Program-made: the position numbers and the translations under genes
Shown here: positions 8,753 to 18,403 of the stretch, in pieces
How the letters are laid out: each line of letters opens with the position of its first letter
How positions within the stretch are numbered: position 1 is the stretch's first letter
From: Microbacterium sp. GCS4
Lineage (GTDB): Bacteria; Actinomycetota; Actinomycetes; Actinomycetales; Microbacteriaceae
Assembly (NCBI RefSeq): GCF_001262495.1
Contig: NZ_LGYE01000001.1
Coordinates: 434,001-498,000, forward strand
Direction: 5' to 3'
Length of the DNA: 64,000 nt
The notes under the pieces: generated by a model
The model's database searches: none
What the model was told of the DNA's origin: nothing
The model's input: the letters and a program-made list of their open reading frames with translations, nothing else

Positions 8753-10312
8753 TCAGCCCTTGCCGAAGAGCTTCTGGATCTCGGCGAGATCCGCCTCGGT
8801 TGGGGTCTTCGCTCCACCGCCCAGACCGAACCCGGAGCCGGTCGGAGTCGATGCCGGCGCGATGCCCGCGTTCTCGGCCGCACGCTTCGCGGGGTTGCCG
8901 GACCGGGAGCCCGACGCCTTGCCCTTGCCCTTCTTGCCACGCTTCGACGACGCCCCCGGACGGCCCATGCCGGGCACGGGTCCCATCCCGGGGATGTTCG
9001 GCGTCCCGCCGCGCGCGACGGTCTTCATCATCTTGGCGGCCTGGTCGAAGCGCTGCACCAGCTGGTTGACATCGGTGACCGTCATGCCCGAGCCCTTGGC
9101 GATGCGCAGGCGACGCGATCCGTTGAGCACCTTCGGGTTACGGCGCTCGCCGGGCGTCATCGACCGGATGATCGCCTCGGTGCGGTCGATCTCGCGCTCG
9201 TCGAAGTCCTCGAGCTGCTGCTTCATCTGACCCATGCCCGGGAGCATCCCGAGCATCTTCTTCATCGAGCCCATCTTCTTCATCTGCTGAAGCTGGTCGA
9301 GGAAGTCCTCGAGAGTGAACTGCTCGGTCGCGAGTTTCTCCGCCATCTTGGCGGCTTCCTCCTCGTCGAAGGCCTGCTGGGCCTGCTCGATGAGGGTGAG
9401 GATGTCGCCGAGGTCGAGGATCCGGCTCGCCATGCGGTCGGGGTGGAACGGCTCGAGATCCTCGAGGCGCTCGCCGGTCGACGCGAAGATGATCGGACGC
9501 CCGGTGACCGAGGCGACCGACAGGGCAGCGCCACCACGTGCGTCGCCGTCGAGCTTCGACAGCACGACACCCGTGAAGTCGACGCCCTCTTGGAAGGCCT
9601 TGGCCGTGTTGACGGCGTCCTGACCGATCATGGCGTCGATCACGAAGAGAACCTCGTCGGGGTCGACCGCCTTGCGGATGTCGGCGGCCTGCTTCATCAG
9701 CTCGGCGTCGACGCCGAGACGACCGGCGGTGTCGATGATGACCACGTCGTGCTGCTGACGGCGTGCGTGCTCGACGCCGTCACGCGAGACCTTGACGGGA
9801 TCCCCGACGCCGTTGCCGGGCTCGGGTGCGTAGATCGTGGCCCCGGCCTGCTCAGCGACGACCTGGAGCTGGTTCACGGCGTTGGGGCGCTGGAGGTCAG
9901 CGGCGACGAGGAGCGGCGTGTGCCCCTCCCCTTCGAGCTGCTTCGCGAGCTTGCCCGCGAACGTCGTCTTGCCCGAGCCCTGGAGGCCCGCGAGCATGAT
10001 GACGGTGGGGGCAGTCTTGGCGAACTGCAGACGACGCTGCTCGCCGCCGAGGATCTGGATGAGCTCCTCGTTGACGATCTGCACGACCTGCTGGGCCGGG
10101 TTGAGTGCCTTGTTGACCTCGTCGCCCAGCGCGCGCTCGCGGACCTTCGCGGTGAAGTCCTTGACGACCGCGAGCGCCACGTCGGCGTCGAGAAGCGCAC
10201 GGCGAATCTCGCGGACGGTGCCGTCGACGTCGGCCGCAGTGAGCTTTCCCTTCGTGCGCAGATTGCGGAAGGTCTCAGTGAGCCGATCGGAGAGCGTGCC
10301 AAACGTAGCCAT
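8753..10312 (-). CDS. ffh: Signal recognition particle protein
   Basis: SRP GTPase that binds signal sequences of nascent membrane and secreted proteins together with the 4.5S RNA. 519 aa in three parts: an N domain, a G domain with GLQGSGKT at 109-116, DTAGR and TKLDGDARGG, and a methionine/glycine-rich M domain (MKKMGSMKKMLGMLPGMG) ending in a lysine-rich tail. The start ATG at 10312 gives MATFGTLSDRL, the standard Ffh beginning. Its partner FtsY lies 3 kb to the right on the same strand. No SRP RNA gene was recognised nearby. Confidence 0.97.
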   Translation of the reverse strand: MATFGTLSDRLTETFRNLRTKGKLTAADVDGTVREIRRALLDADVALAVVKDFTAKVRERALGDEVNKALNPAQQVVQIVNEELIQILGGEQRRLQFAKTAPTVIMLAGLQGSGKTTFAGKLAKQLEGEGHTPLLVAADLQRPNAVNQLQVVAEQAGATIYAPEPGNGVGDPVKVSRDGVEHARRQQHDVVIIDTAGRLGVDAELMKQAADIRKAVDPDEVLFVIDAMIGQDAVNTAKAFQEGVDFTGVVLSKLDGDARGGAALSVASVTGRPIIFASTGERLEDLEPFHPDRMASRILDLGDILTLIEQAQQAFDEEEAAKMAEKLATEQFTLEDFLDQLQQMKKMGSMKKMLGMLPGMGQMKQQLEDFDEREIDRTEAIIRSMTPGERRNPKVLNGSRRLRIAKGSGMTVTDVNQLVQRFDQAAKMMKTVARGGTPNIPGMGPVPGMGRPGASSKRGKKGKGKASGSRSGNPAKRAAENAGIAPASTPTGSGFGLGGGAKTPTEADLAEIQKLFGKG

Positions 10313-10353
10313 GGTGCTACCGATTCTAGCCGAGCGCTCTGCGCCGTTCCGCG

Positions 10354-10938
10354 TCAGCCCCAGCGGAGGTCGTCGAGGTTCTGCAGGGCGTCGCCGAGCG
10401 CGGTCTCGGGTGCCGAGTAGCCGGCGCCCTGTTCGGCCCAGACCCGCAGGGACGACAGGACGGCGGCGGCGTGCGCAGCCCCCAGGATCTCGGCGCGGAT
10501 CATCGACAGTCCGGAGGCGGATGCTGCGGACGCGACGATCGACGCGAGCCGGGCCAGCCGCAGGGCGGTGTCGCGCGTGAGCTCTTCGTCCAGCCCCATC
10601 GCGGCACGGTTCCGAAGCGCGAGCGCAAGCGGGTCGGGTGCGAAGCCGTGCAGCGCGCCCGTGAGGACGGCGCGTACCGACGCGGCATCCGCGTCTGCGC
10701 CGAGCGCACCGAGCGCTGTGCCGACCTCGTCGATGCGGGCGTCCAGTCCCGACCACAGCACGTCGCTCTTGGAGGAGAAGTAGTTGAAGAAGCTCGAGCG
10801 ACTCACACCGGCGCGCTGGGTGATATCGGCGACCGAGGTCGCGTCGTACCCCCGTTCCAGGAACAGCTCGCATGCGGCCTCGGCGAGCGTCTCTCGGGAC
10901 GACGCCTTGGGGCGGCCGGCGCGACTCGTGCTGGTCAT
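10354..10938 (-). CDS. TetR-family transcriptional regulator
   Basis: 194-aa TetR protein. The N-terminal HTH spans about residues 10-56 with [42 protein letters not shown] features (FF-NYF in place of the common LYYHF). The C-terminal ligand domain is alanine-rich and undiagnostic. The ATG at 10938 is preferred; a longer form from 10983 would overlap the divergent intergenic region. It lies just upstream of ffh on the same strand and divergent from lipB, but control of lipoate genes is not supported by anything beyond position. Confidence 0.88.
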   Translation of the reverse strand: MTSTSRAGRPKASSRETLAEAACELFLERGYDATSVADITQRAGVSRSSFFNYFSSKSDVLWSGLDARIDEVGTALGALGADADAASVRAVLTGALHGFAPDPLALALRNRAAMGLDEELTRDTALRLARLASIVASAASASGLSMIRAEILGAAHAAAVLSSLRVWAEQGAGYSAPETALGDALQNLDDLRWG

Positions 10939-11059
10939 GAGGACACGGTACCGCGCAGCTTCGGCGGACGATGCCACCTCCACGTTCGAGGAGTATTGTT
11001 AGACGCGATCCATTTATCGGAACGCATCCTCTCGAACAGTCCTCACAAGGGAGTGCAGC

Positions 11060-11713
11060 ATGCTCGACATCGTCACGGCCGGACTCGCCCCGGCCTACGT
11101 CCCCTACACGGAGGGCTGGGACATGCAACGCCGAGTCCACGCCGAGGTCGTCGCCGGCACCCGCCCCGACACCCTCCTCCTGCTCGAGCACGAGGCCGTG
11201 TACACCGCGGGCAAGCGCACCGAGGCGCACGAGCGCCCCCACGACGGCACGCCGGTCGTCGACGTCGACCGCGGAGGCAAGATCACGTGGCACGGACCGG
11301 GCCAGCTCGTCGGCTACCCCATCGTCCGGCTCTCCGAGCCCATGGATGTCGTCGCGCACGTGCGGCGGCTCGAGAGCATCCTCATCGACGTCCTGCGTCC
11401 GTTCGGCGTCGACGGCTATCGGGTCGAGGGCCGGAGCGGCGTCTGGGTACGTCGGCCCCTGTCGGAAGACAAGGTCGCCGCGATCGGTGTGCGTGTGCAG
11501 CAGGGCGTGACCATGCACGGCTTCGCGATCAACTGCGACAACACTCTCGCGGGATTCCGCGGCATCATCCCGTGCGGCATCACCGACGCCGGTGTGACCA
11601 CCGTGAGCGAGATCACCGGCCGGACCGTCTCCCCCACCGACATCGTGGATGCCGTCTCAGCGGCATTCACCGCTTCGTATTCCACCGCCGACCTCGCAGG
11701 AGCCTCCGCATGA
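11060..11713 (+). CDS. lipB: Lipoyl(octanoyl) transferase
   Basis: Transfers octanoate from acyl carrier protein to the lipoyl domains of dehydrogenase complexes. 217 aa. Catalytic residues are in place: Cys172 in GIIPCGITD and Lys138 in [10 protein letters not shown]; the [17 protein letters not shown] motif at 71-87 is the family signature. AGGGAG precedes the ATG. The stop overlaps the lipA start (ATGA), so the two genes are translationally coupled. Confidence 0.97.
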   Translation: MLDIVTAGLAPAYVPYTEGWDMQRRVHAEVVAGTRPDTLLLLEHEAVYTAGKRTEAHERPHDGTPVVDVDRGGKITWHGPGQLVGYPIVRLSEPMDVVAHVRRLESILIDVLRPFGVDGYRVEGRSGVWVRRPLSEDKVAAIGVRVQQGVTMHGFAINCDNTLAGFRGIIPCGITDAGVTTVSEITGRTVSPTDIVDAVSAAFTASYSTADLAGASA

Positions 11714-12702
11714 CCGCCGCCGCACCCGAGGGCCGCAAGCTCCTCCGCCTCGAGATCCGCAACTCCGAGACGCCGATCGAGCGCAAGCCGGAGTGGATCA
11801 GGACCAAGGCCAAGATGGGCCCGGAGTACACGGCGCTGCAGTCGCTCGTGAAGACCGAGGACCTGCACACGGTGTGCCAGGAGGCCGGCTGCCCGAACAT
11901 CTTCGAATGCTGGGAGGACCGCGAGGCGACCTTCCTGATCGGCGGATCGCAGTGCACGCGGCGCTGCGATTTCTGCCAGATCGACACCGGCAAGCCCGAC
12001 GCCTATGACACCGACGAGCCCCGCCGCGTGGCCGAGAGCGTGCAGCGGATGGGCCTCCGCTACGCCACCGTCACGAGCGTCGCGCGCGACGACCTCCCCG
12101 ACACGGGGGCCTGGCTGAATGCCGAGACCGTGCGGCGCATCCACGCGCTCAACCCGAACACGGGCGTCGAGCTGCTCGCGAACGAGCACAACGCCGACCC
12201 CGCCTTCCTCGGGCAGATCTTCGAGGCGCGTCCCGAGGTGTTCGCGCACAACGTCGAGACCGTCCCGCGGATCTTCAAGCGGATTCGCCCCGCCTTCAAG
12301 TACGAGCGCTCTCTGAACGTCATCGAGCAGGGGCGTGACGCCGGGCTCATCACGAAGTCGAACCTCATCCTCGGCATGGGCGAGGAGCCCGAAGAGGTCG
12401 TGCAGGCGCTGAACGACCTGCACGAGGCGGGATGCGACATCATCACGATCACGCAGTACCTGCGGCCGTCACCGCGGCACCTGCCTGTGGCGCGATGGGT
12501 CAAGCCGGCCGAGTTCGTCGAGTTCAAGGAGGAGGCGGAGCGGATCGGCTTCCTCGGCGTGCTCGCCGGCCCCCTCGTGCGCTCCTCCTACCGTGCGGGT
12601 CGCCTGTGGGCGCAGTCGATGACCTCGAAGGGGCGGGAGATCCCCGCGCACCTCGCGCACATCGCCGAGGGCGCCGACCTGGGCTTCGCTCAGGCCGTCT
12701 GA
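11710..12702 (+). CDS. lipA: Lipoyl synthase (radical SAM)
   Basis: Inserts two sulfur atoms into protein-bound octanoate. 330 aa. Both iron-sulfur sites are visible: the auxiliary cluster cysteines C56, C61 and C67, and the radical SAM motif C82-x3-C86-x2-C89 (CTRRCDFC). A C-terminal RSSYRAG gives the conserved serine that ligates the auxiliary cluster. The start codon overlaps the end of lipB. Length matches actinobacterial LipA. Confidence 0.98.
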   Translation: MTAAAPEGRKLLRLEIRNSETPIERKPEWIRTKAKMGPEYTALQSLVKTEDLHTVCQEAGCPNIFECWEDREATFLIGGSQCTRRCDFCQIDTGKPDAYDTDEPRRVAESVQRMGLRYATVTSVARDDLPDTGAWLNAETVRRIHALNPNTGVELLANEHNADPAFLGQIFEARPEVFAHNVETVPRIFKRIRPAFKYERSLNVIEQGRDAGLITKSNLILGMGEEPEEVVQALNDLHEAGCDIITITQYLRPSPRHLPVARWVKPAEFVEFKEEAERIGFLGVLAGPLVRSSYRAGRLWAQSMTSKGREIPAHLAHIAEGADLGFAQAV

Positions 12703-12710
12703 CCGGGTAG

Positions 12711-12790
12711 GGCCGTTGGGAGGTAGGCGACGACGCCGGCGTAGGACGATGCGCCGGGTAACGGCCTACCTCGGCGAGAGCGCCTACGCC
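12711..12790. other. Cluster of interleaved inverted repeats after lipA
   Basis: Three sets of complementary arms are nested in 80 bp: GGCCGTT (12711-12717) with AACGGCC (12760-12766), AGGTAGGC (12721-12728) with GCCTACCT (12764-12771), and GGCGTAGG (12738-12745) with CCTACGCC (12783-12790). The arms overlap, so alternative folds compete. The region lies between convergent lipA and the DUF2004 gene, where a bidirectional terminator would be expected, but no T-run is present. Confidence 0.5.
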
Positions 12791-12809
12791 CGCGACCGGA
12801 AATGTGACG

Positions 12810-13310
12810 TCAGTCGGCGCTCATGACCGAGAGCACCGCGCCGTCGGAGCCGAGGTTCACGAGCAGGACGTCGTCGGTCGTGTCGGCGTCGAGAGCGTAC
12901 TCCAGGACCGCGAAGGGCTCGGAGCCGCCGTGCTCGTCGGCGAGGATCGTCATGCTCATGAGGCGCAGCGAGCGGATGATGTCGACCGCAGCGTCTCCGC
13001 TCACGTCGACCAGCACGTCCTCGATCTCGTCGCCGTAGGCCTCCTGCTGCTGCAGGATGTACTCGGTCACCTCGCTCGTGCGATCGTCGACCTCCGACAG
13101 CATGCTGCGTCGCGCGGTTCCGTCGACCGTCTCCAGTCCGGCGATGAGCGAGGCGGCGATGTCGAGCGCGTCCGCGGACACGTCGTCCTGATCGGGCGCA
13201 GTGAGATCGACGGTCACGCTCTGATCGCCGAGCTCCACGGTCTCCGACCAGAAGATCGAGCCGTCAGGACCCGATGACAGCAGTCCGAAGTAGTCGTGTT
13301 CGATCGCCAT
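12810..13310 (-). CDS. DUF2004-like hypothetical protein
   Basis: 166 aa, strongly acidic, no signal peptide or membrane segment. It begins MAIEHDYFGLLSSGPDGSIFWSE and resembles the actinobacterial DUF2004 proteins of unknown function; alternating beta strands and helices suggest a compact cytoplasmic fold. The upstream sequence has only a weak ribosome binding site. It lies between ftsY and lipA, on the ftsY strand, 54 bp after ftsY, so it may be read with it. No activity can be proposed. Confidence 0.75.
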   Translation of the reverse strand: MAIEHDYFGLLSSGPDGSIFWSETVELGDQSVTVDLTAPDQDDVSADALDIAASLIAGLETVDGTARRSMLSEVDDRTSEVTEYILQQQEAYGDEIEDVLVDVSGDAAVDIIRSLRLMSMTILADEHGGSEPFAVLEYALDADTTDDVLLVNLGSDGAVLSVMSAD

Positions 13311-13364
13311 ACCGATATGAAACCAGCCCGCTGGTCGCGGCGGTAGTCCTGTCCTCGCGTGTCG

Positions 13365-14237
13365 TCAGCCGACCAGCGACTGGACGAACACGTGCGGCGT
13401 GAAGCCGCTGAGGTCATCGATGCCCTCGCCCTGGCCGAGGAGCTTCACGGGGATGCCGGTGCGTTCCTGCACCGCGAGCACGAATCCGCCCTTCGCTGAG
13501 CCGTCGAGCTTCGTCAGCACGAGCCCCGTCACGCCCGCGTGCTGCAGGAAGGCCTCGGCCTGCATCACGCCGTTCTGCCCGGTCGTCGCGTCCAGCACGA
13601 GCAGCACCTCGCTGATCGGCGCCTGCTTCTCGACGACGCGTCGGATCTTGGTGAGCTCGTCCATCAGACCGCCCTTGGTGTGCAGCCGGCCGGCGGTGTC
13701 GATGATCGCGATCTCGATGCCTTCCCGCTGCGCGAACTCGATGGTCTGGTAGGCGACGGATGCCGGGTCCTGACCCTCCTGCTGCGGGCGGACGATCGCC
13801 GCTCCCCCACGCTGCGCCCAGGTGGCGAGCTGGTCGACTGCGGCCGCACGGAAGGTGTCGGCCGCACCCACCACGACGCTGCGCTGGTAGCCGCGCAGGA
13901 ACTTCGTAAACTTGCCGATCGTGGTCGTCTTGCCGACCCCGTTGACGCCGACGACGAGCACCACGGCGGGACGCTCTGTGAGCTTCAGGGTCGTGTCGAA
14001 CTTCGCGAAGTGCTCCTCGAGCGTCTCGCGCAGCATCCGCTGGAGATCCTTCGGGTCGGTCGTGCGGTAGCGCTCGACCTTCGCGCGCAGCTCGTCGACG
14101 ATGCGCTCACTGATGTCGGGACCGAAGTCCGCCGTGATGAGCGCGGTCTCGAGGTCCTCCCATGTCGTCTCGTCGATCGTGGGCTTGACGAACATGCCGC
14201 GCAGCGCGCGACCGAGGGACCAGGACTTCTCCGCCAT
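13365..14237 (-). CDS. ftsY: Signal recognition particle receptor FtsY
   Basis: SRP receptor GTPase that docks the Ffh-ribosome complex at the membrane. 290 aa: NG domain only, with G1 loop GVNGVGKTTTIGKF at 97-110, DTAGR, and TKLDGSAKGG near the end. The long acidic A domain of E. coli FtsY is absent; the N-terminal 20 residues (SWSLGRALRGMFVKP) form a short amphipathic stretch likely to bind the membrane. It follows smc with a 47-bp gap on the same strand, a conserved actinobacterial order. Confidence 0.96.
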   Translation of the reverse strand: MAEKSWSLGRALRGMFVKPTIDETTWEDLETALITADFGPDISERIVDELRAKVERYRTTDPKDLQRMLRETLEEHFAKFDTTLKLTERPAVVLVVGVNGVGKTTTIGKFTKFLRGYQRSVVVGAADTFRAAAVDQLATWAQRGGAAIVRPQQEGQDPASVAYQTIEFAQREGIEIAIIDTAGRLHTKGGLMDELTKIRRVVEKQAPISEVLLVLDATTGQNGVMQAEAFLQHAGVTGLVLTKLDGSAKGGFVLAVQERTGIPVKLLGQGEGIDDLSGFTPHVFVQSLVG

Positions 14238-14284
14238 GACTCCAGCCTATCCGCGGTCGCCTTGAGAGAGCGGCCGACGCGACG

Positions 14285-17200
14285 TCAGACCGCGGCCGCC
14301 GCCCGGTCGCCCACGCGCTGCCCGACGACCGCCGAGACCCCGTCCTGCCGCATGGACACACCGTAGAGGGCGTCGGCGATCTCCATGGTGCGCTTCTGGT
14401 GCGTGATGACGAGCAATTGCGAGCTCTCCCGCAGCTGCTCGAACACCGTGAGAAGCCGCCCGAGGTTGGCATCGTCGAGAGCGGCTTCCACCTCGTCGAG
14501 GATGTAGAAGGGGCTCGGGCGGGCCTTGAAGATCGCGACCAGCAGCGCCACGGCCGCGAGGGATCGCTCGCCGCCCGAGAGCAGTGAGAGCCTCTCGATC
14601 TTCTTTCCGACCGGACGCACCGAGACCTCGATGCCTGTCGTCAGCATGTTGTCGGGATCCGTCAGCGAGATGCTTCCCGAGCCGCCCGGGAACAGCAGGG
14701 GGAAGACCTCGCCGAAGGCCTCCTTGGTATCCTCGAACGCGCTCGCGAAGATCGTCTGCATGCGCTCGTCGAGGTCGCCGATGATCGTCAGCAGATCCTG
14801 CCGCGTCTGGGTCAGATCGGCGAGCTGCTCCGTCAGGAATGCGTGGCGCTGCTCGAGCGCCGCGAACTCCTCGAGCGCGAGCGGGTTGACGCGACCGAGC
14901 TGTGCGAGCTTGCGCTCCGCCTCCGAGAGGCGGCGTTGCTGGATGCGGCGGTCGAACGGGATCGCGGTGTCATCGAGCAGCTCACCGTCGGCCGGCCCCG
15001 CTCCGGGATCACGGGGTACGAGCTGCTCCGGGCCGTATTCCGCAACGAGAATATCTTCGTCGAGAGCCAGTTCCGAGGCGACCCTCTCGAGCAGGCTGCC
15101 GAGGTGCAGCTTCTTCTCGTGGATCTGCAGCTCCAGGCCGTGCACGCTCTCCGTGAGCCCCGCGAGGCGCTCCCGGAGCGACGTCTCCTGGGCACGGAGA
15201 CCCGTGAGCTCCTCGTTCTGCGCCGACCTCGCGGCTTCCGCCCCGGCCAGAGCGAGTCGCGCCTCGCTCACCGAGCGGTCCAGCGAATCGAGGATGCGCG
15301 GGAGCTCGTCGGCGACTCCGGATGCCGCCTCGCGCTGAGCCCGACGGATCACCGCACGACGTGCCGCCTCGGCGGCCGCATCGCGCTCCTGCTCGCGTTG
15401 CCGCTCGAGTCCGGCGACCCGTGCCTGCGCCGCTCGGACGCGCTCACGGAGCGTCTCGATCTCGAGTCGCGCCCTGACCTCGCCCTCGCGAGCGAGTTCG
15501 AGCGCCTCGAGCAGACCATCCCGCGCCGAAGCATCCAGCACCGGCCGCGGTGCGGACACCGCGTCGTCGAGCTCGGCCTTCGCGGACTCCGCCGTCCGCT
15601 CGGCATCTTCCACGGCGGCCTGCGCCTGCGCGAGGCCGGATTCCAGACGCTCGCACTCGGCGACCGCCGACTCGTGCGTCACGGTGATGCGGTTGACCTG
15701 CTCGGCGTGGCTCGCGAGTGCGGCGTCATGCTCACGGAGCGCGCGCAGCGCGTCCTTGGCGTGGCGACGAGTCGACTCGACGGTCTCATCAGCGTCGATC
15801 CGCGCTTCGCGCAGCGAGTCGACGATGACCTGCACCTCGGCCATCCGGTCGGTGGCGGCATCGCGTTCGGCCGCGAGTTCGAGGCGCGATCGCTCGCCGC
15901 CCGTTCCGGTGCGCAGGGTCTGCGCCGTGACGACCTCGCCGGTCGCGGTCACGATCGTGGTCGTCGTGTCGCCCGCGAGGTCGAGTGTCTCCCGAGCCGT
16001 CCGCGCGGCTTCGATGTCATCCGCGATCATCACGTGCGAGAGGATGCCGAGGACGCCGTCCGGCGCGGTCACGGTGTCGATCGCGCGGGTGACCCCGGCG
16101 ATCTGCGGGAGATCGACGGAGGGACGCAGCGCGTCCGCGACGACGAAGTCGACCACTCCCCTGCGGTGCTCACCCGCCTGGACGGCGAGGGCGAACGCAT
16201 CCGCCGCTGTGTCGACGAGCACGCCCTCCGCGAGGGGCCCGAGCACCGCGGCGATCGCGGCCTCGAACCCGGCACGCACCTGGACGGCATCCCCCACCAG
16301 GCCTCGGATGCCGGACCCGCCGGCCTTCACGATCTCTGCGGCGCCGCCGGAGACGGCCAGCGCGCTGCTGAGAGCCGCGGCCTTCGCCGTGAGGGCGTCC
16401 ACCTCGCGCTCGGCCGCGTGCAGACGCTCCCGCAGAGTCTCTCGCTCGGCTTCGGCCGCCGTGGCCGCGCGCTGCGCGCTCTCGTACGCGGCGGAGTGCT
16501 CCGCGGCGGTGCCTTCGGGCGCTTCAGCGCCGTCGATGGATTCCAGAGCCTCCGCGGCTTCGCGGCGTCGCGCGTGTGCGGCCTCGAGTGCGTTCTCCTG
16601 GCGCAGCACCGCTCCGCGCACAGCGGCGAGGGCGGATGCCGCCGCGTCCGCCGTGCCACGCAGCGCGGTCAGGCGCATGTCGTACTGCGAGACCAGAGCG
16701 CTCTGCTCGGCGATGTCGACGTCGAGCGTGTCGAGCTCTGCGCGGGCGGCGACGACCTCGCGACTCGCCGATGCCGCGGCATCCTGCGCGTCACCGAGCC
16801 CCGCGGAGATCTCCGTGATCTCGTCCTTGGCCTCGTCGATCGTGGCCTGAGTCACGGTCACCGCGGTGACGGCGGCGTCGTCGTCCTCCGATCCGAGGAG
16901 AGCGAGTCGCTGGTTGGCGAGCGTGTAGAGCCCGCGCATCCGCTCCTGCACCTGTTCGAGGCCGAATGCGATCCCCCGCGCCTGGTCGACCGCGACCGAG
17001 TTCTGGTCCTGTTCGAGTCGGGTGATGCTCGCCCTCACGGCCTCGGCCTGATCCGACAGCACCAGGCGCTCGGTGTGGCGCTCATGCTCGGTGCGCGTGT
17101 GGTCCGCGAGGGCCGTGCGGAGTGCGACGACGTCGTCGGCGAAGATGCGCGCCTTCGCGTCGCGCACCACGGCGGCGATGGTCTGCGCCTCCCTCGCGAT

Positions 17201-17830
17201 CTCGGCCTGCCGCCCCAGGGGCTTGAGCTGCCGGCGGATCTCTCCGGCCAGGTCACTCAGGCGAGTGAGGTTCGTCTCCATCGCGTCGAGCTTGCGAAGG
17301 GTCTTCTCCTTGCGCCGACGGTGCTTGAGGATGCCGGCCGCCTCCTCGATGAAGCCGCGACGATCTTCGGGCGACGCCTGGAGGACGGTATCGAGACGCC
17401 CCTGCCCGACGATCACGTGCATCTCACGGCCGAGGCCGGAGTCGCTCAGCAGCTCCTGCACGTCGAGCAGACGGCAGGACTCGCCGTTGATCGCGTACTC
17501 GCTCGACCCGTTGCGGAACAGCGTGCGGCTGATCGTGACCTCGGCGTACTCGATCGGCAGCGCTCCGTCGCTGTTGTCGATCGTGAGCTGCACCTCGGCA
17601 CGCCCCAACGGGCCTCGCGTCGACGTGCCCGCGAAGATCACATCCTCCATCTTGCCGCCGCGGAGCGTCTTGGCCCCCTGCTCGCCCATGACCCAGGCGA
17701 GTGCGTCGACCACGTTCGACTTGCCCGATCCGTTGGGGCCGACGATGCACGTGACCCCCGGTTCGAACACGAAGCTCGTCGGCTGCGCGAAGGACTTGAA
17801 CCCCTTGAGGGTCAGGCTCTTCAGATGCAT
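14285..17830 (-). CDS. smc: Chromosome segregation protein SMC
   Basis: Structural maintenance of chromosomes ATPase, 1181 aa. The N-terminal head has Walker A GPNGSGKSN at residues 31-39; two long alanine/glutamate/arginine-rich coiled coils flank a hinge at about 510-670 (SGIRGLVGDAVQVRAGFEAA); the C-terminal head has the LLSGGERSLAAVALL signature and Walker B YILDEVEAALDDANL. It works with ScpA and ScpB, not in this window. ftsY follows on the same strand. Confidence 0.97.
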   Translation of the reverse strand: MHLKSLTLKGFKSFAQPTSFVFEPGVTCIVGPNGSGKSNVVDALAWVMGEQGAKTLRGGKMEDVIFAGTSTRGPLGRAEVQLTIDNSDGALPIEYAEVTISRTLFRNGSSEYAINGESCRLLDVQELLSDSGLGREMHVIVGQGRLDTVLQASPEDRRGFIEEAAGILKHRRRKEKTLRKLDAMETNLTRLSDLAGEIRRQLKPLGRQAEIAREAQTIAAVVRDAKARIFADDVVALRTALADHTRTEHERHTERLVLSDQAEAVRASITRLEQDQNSVAVDQARGIAFGLEQVQERMRGLYTLANQRLALLGSEDDDAAVTAVTVTQATIDEAKDEITEISAGLGDAQDAAASASREVVAARAELDTLDVDIAEQSALVSQYDMRLTALRGTADAAASALAAVRGAVLRQENALEAAHARRREAAEALESIDGAEAPEGTAAEHSAAYESAQRAATAAEAERETLRERLHAAEREVDALTAKAAALSSALAVSGGAAEIVKAGGSGIRGLVGDAVQVRAGFEAAIAAVLGPLAEGVLVDTAADAFALAVQAGEHRRGVVDFVVADALRPSVDLPQIAGVTRAIDTVTAPDGVLGILSHVMIADDIEAARTARETLDLAGDTTTTIVTATGEVVTAQTLRTGTGGERSRLELAAERDAATDRMAEVQVIVDSLREARIDADETVESTRRHAKDALRALREHDAALASHAEQVNRITVTHESAVAECERLESGLAQAQAAVEDAERTAESAKAELDDAVSAPRPVLDASARDGLLEALELAREGEVRARLEIETLRERVRAAQARVAGLERQREQERDAAAEAARRAVIRRAQREAASGVADELPRILDSLDRSVSEARLALAGAEAARSAQNEELTGLRAQETSLRERLAGLTESVHGLELQIHEKKLHLGSLLERVASELALDEDILVAEYGPEQLVPRDPGAGPADGELLDDTAIPFDRRIQQRRLSEAERKLAQLGRVNPLALEEFAALEQRHAFLTEQLADLTQTRQDLLTIIGDLDERMQTIFASAFEDTKEAFGEVFPLLFPGGSGSISLTDPDNMLTTGIEVSVRPVGKKIERLSLLSGGERSLAAVALLVAIFKARPSPFYILDEVEAALDDANLGRLLTVFEQLRESSQLLVITHQKRTMEIADALYGVSMRQDGVSAVVGQRVGDRAAAAV

Positions 17831-17957
17831 GCGCGTACCGCGCTTCCCGGCTGGATCACGCCCTCACGCTACCGGAATCCCGCGCCAGGACCGGCATCCC
17901 GCGCGGTTCGACGGTGAACGACACAGGGATGCGACACGCCGGACACGCCCGGGATGC

Positions 17958-17987
17958 TTGACGTCGGCTGTGAGCCTTCGCTACCGT
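17958..17987 (+). promoter_or_regulatory. Promoter for the leader ORF / GNAT locus
   Basis: TTGACG at 17958-17963 and TACCGT at 17982-17987 are separated by 18 bp and fit the SigA-type -35 TTGACA and -10 TANNNT. Transcription would begin near 17994, about 29 nt before the leader ORF start at 18023. It is the best-matching promoter visible between smc and the GNAT genes. Confidence 0.65.
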
Positions 17988-18022
17988 GAACCTCCGGATC
18001 GCCACACGAAAGGAGGTTACCG

Positions 18023-18130
18023 ATGATGATCACTCAGCTGAACGCACAGGCCACAGGCCTCGCCGCGCCCTTTGCGCCGCGCCTTGCGCACTCGGTAACC
18101 GCCGGCGTCCGTCGTAGCTCTCTGTCGTAG
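18023..18130 (+). CDS. Short leader ORF (35 aa) upstream of the GNAT/ABC locus
   Basis: Reads MMITQLNAQATGLAAP, continues arginine- and serine-rich and ends RRSSLS before TAG. It has the strongest ribosome binding site in the window, AAAGGAGGTT, 5 nt before ATG. The bases 18015-18023 (GGTTACCGA), which cover half the ribosome binding site and the first base of the start codon, are perfectly complementary to 18092-18100 (TCGGTAACC) inside the ORF, so the ORF can hide its own start. It is too short and polar to be a standalone enzyme; a regulatory leader peptide is the likeliest role. Translation is unproven. Confidence 0.6.
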   Translation: MMITQLNAQATGLAAPFAPRLAHSVTAGVRRSSLS

Positions 18131-18403
18131 ATCAGAACGCGTGACGGCTCAGCCGCATCGTTCGTCCGCAGAGCAGCCTCCGGAGGACTCCGCCCGTCAT
18201 CGGGCATCGTCCTCAGCGCGTCTTCGCGCCCCCTCCCGCTGATCCGTCTTCGGATCACGGTTGCCGCCGACCCGGCGTCCGCATCCTCGCGGTCCGGGAC
18301 CGGCCCGTCCGCACCGGTCGACCGACGACGAAGCGTCGTCCGTCCGCGCATCGGTGCCGACGCAGTCTCGCCTCATCACCACCATTCACCGAAGGACACC
18401 ATC
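18131..18403 (+). promoter_or_regulatory. Leader region with five consecutive hairpins (candidate attenuator)
   Basis: Between the leader ORF stop and the 93-aa gene lie five perfect small hairpins in order: GCCCG-TCAT-CGGGC (18192-18205), GCGCG-TCTT-CGCGC (18216-18229), GATCCG-TCTT-CGGATC (18241-18256), CGGTC-CGG-GACCG (18290-18302) and GACGACG-AAG-CGTCGTC (18324-18340); CCTCCGGAGG at 18177-18186 is a further palindrome. No open frame with a good ribosome binding site occurs here. The layout leader ORF, hairpin series, structural genes resembles attenuators of resistance genes. In high-GC DNA some hairpins arise by chance, so the regulatory role is inference. Confidence 0.5.

Noticed and set aside
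14843..17917. A 1024-codon plus-strand open frame over smc
   Set aside because: A shadow of the real smc gene; SMC head and hinge motifs are all on the minus strand.
18139..18351. Minus-strand open frames over the leader hairpins
   Set aside because: No ribosome binding site, Arg-rich shadow composition, and the hairpins themselves explain the symmetric base pattern.
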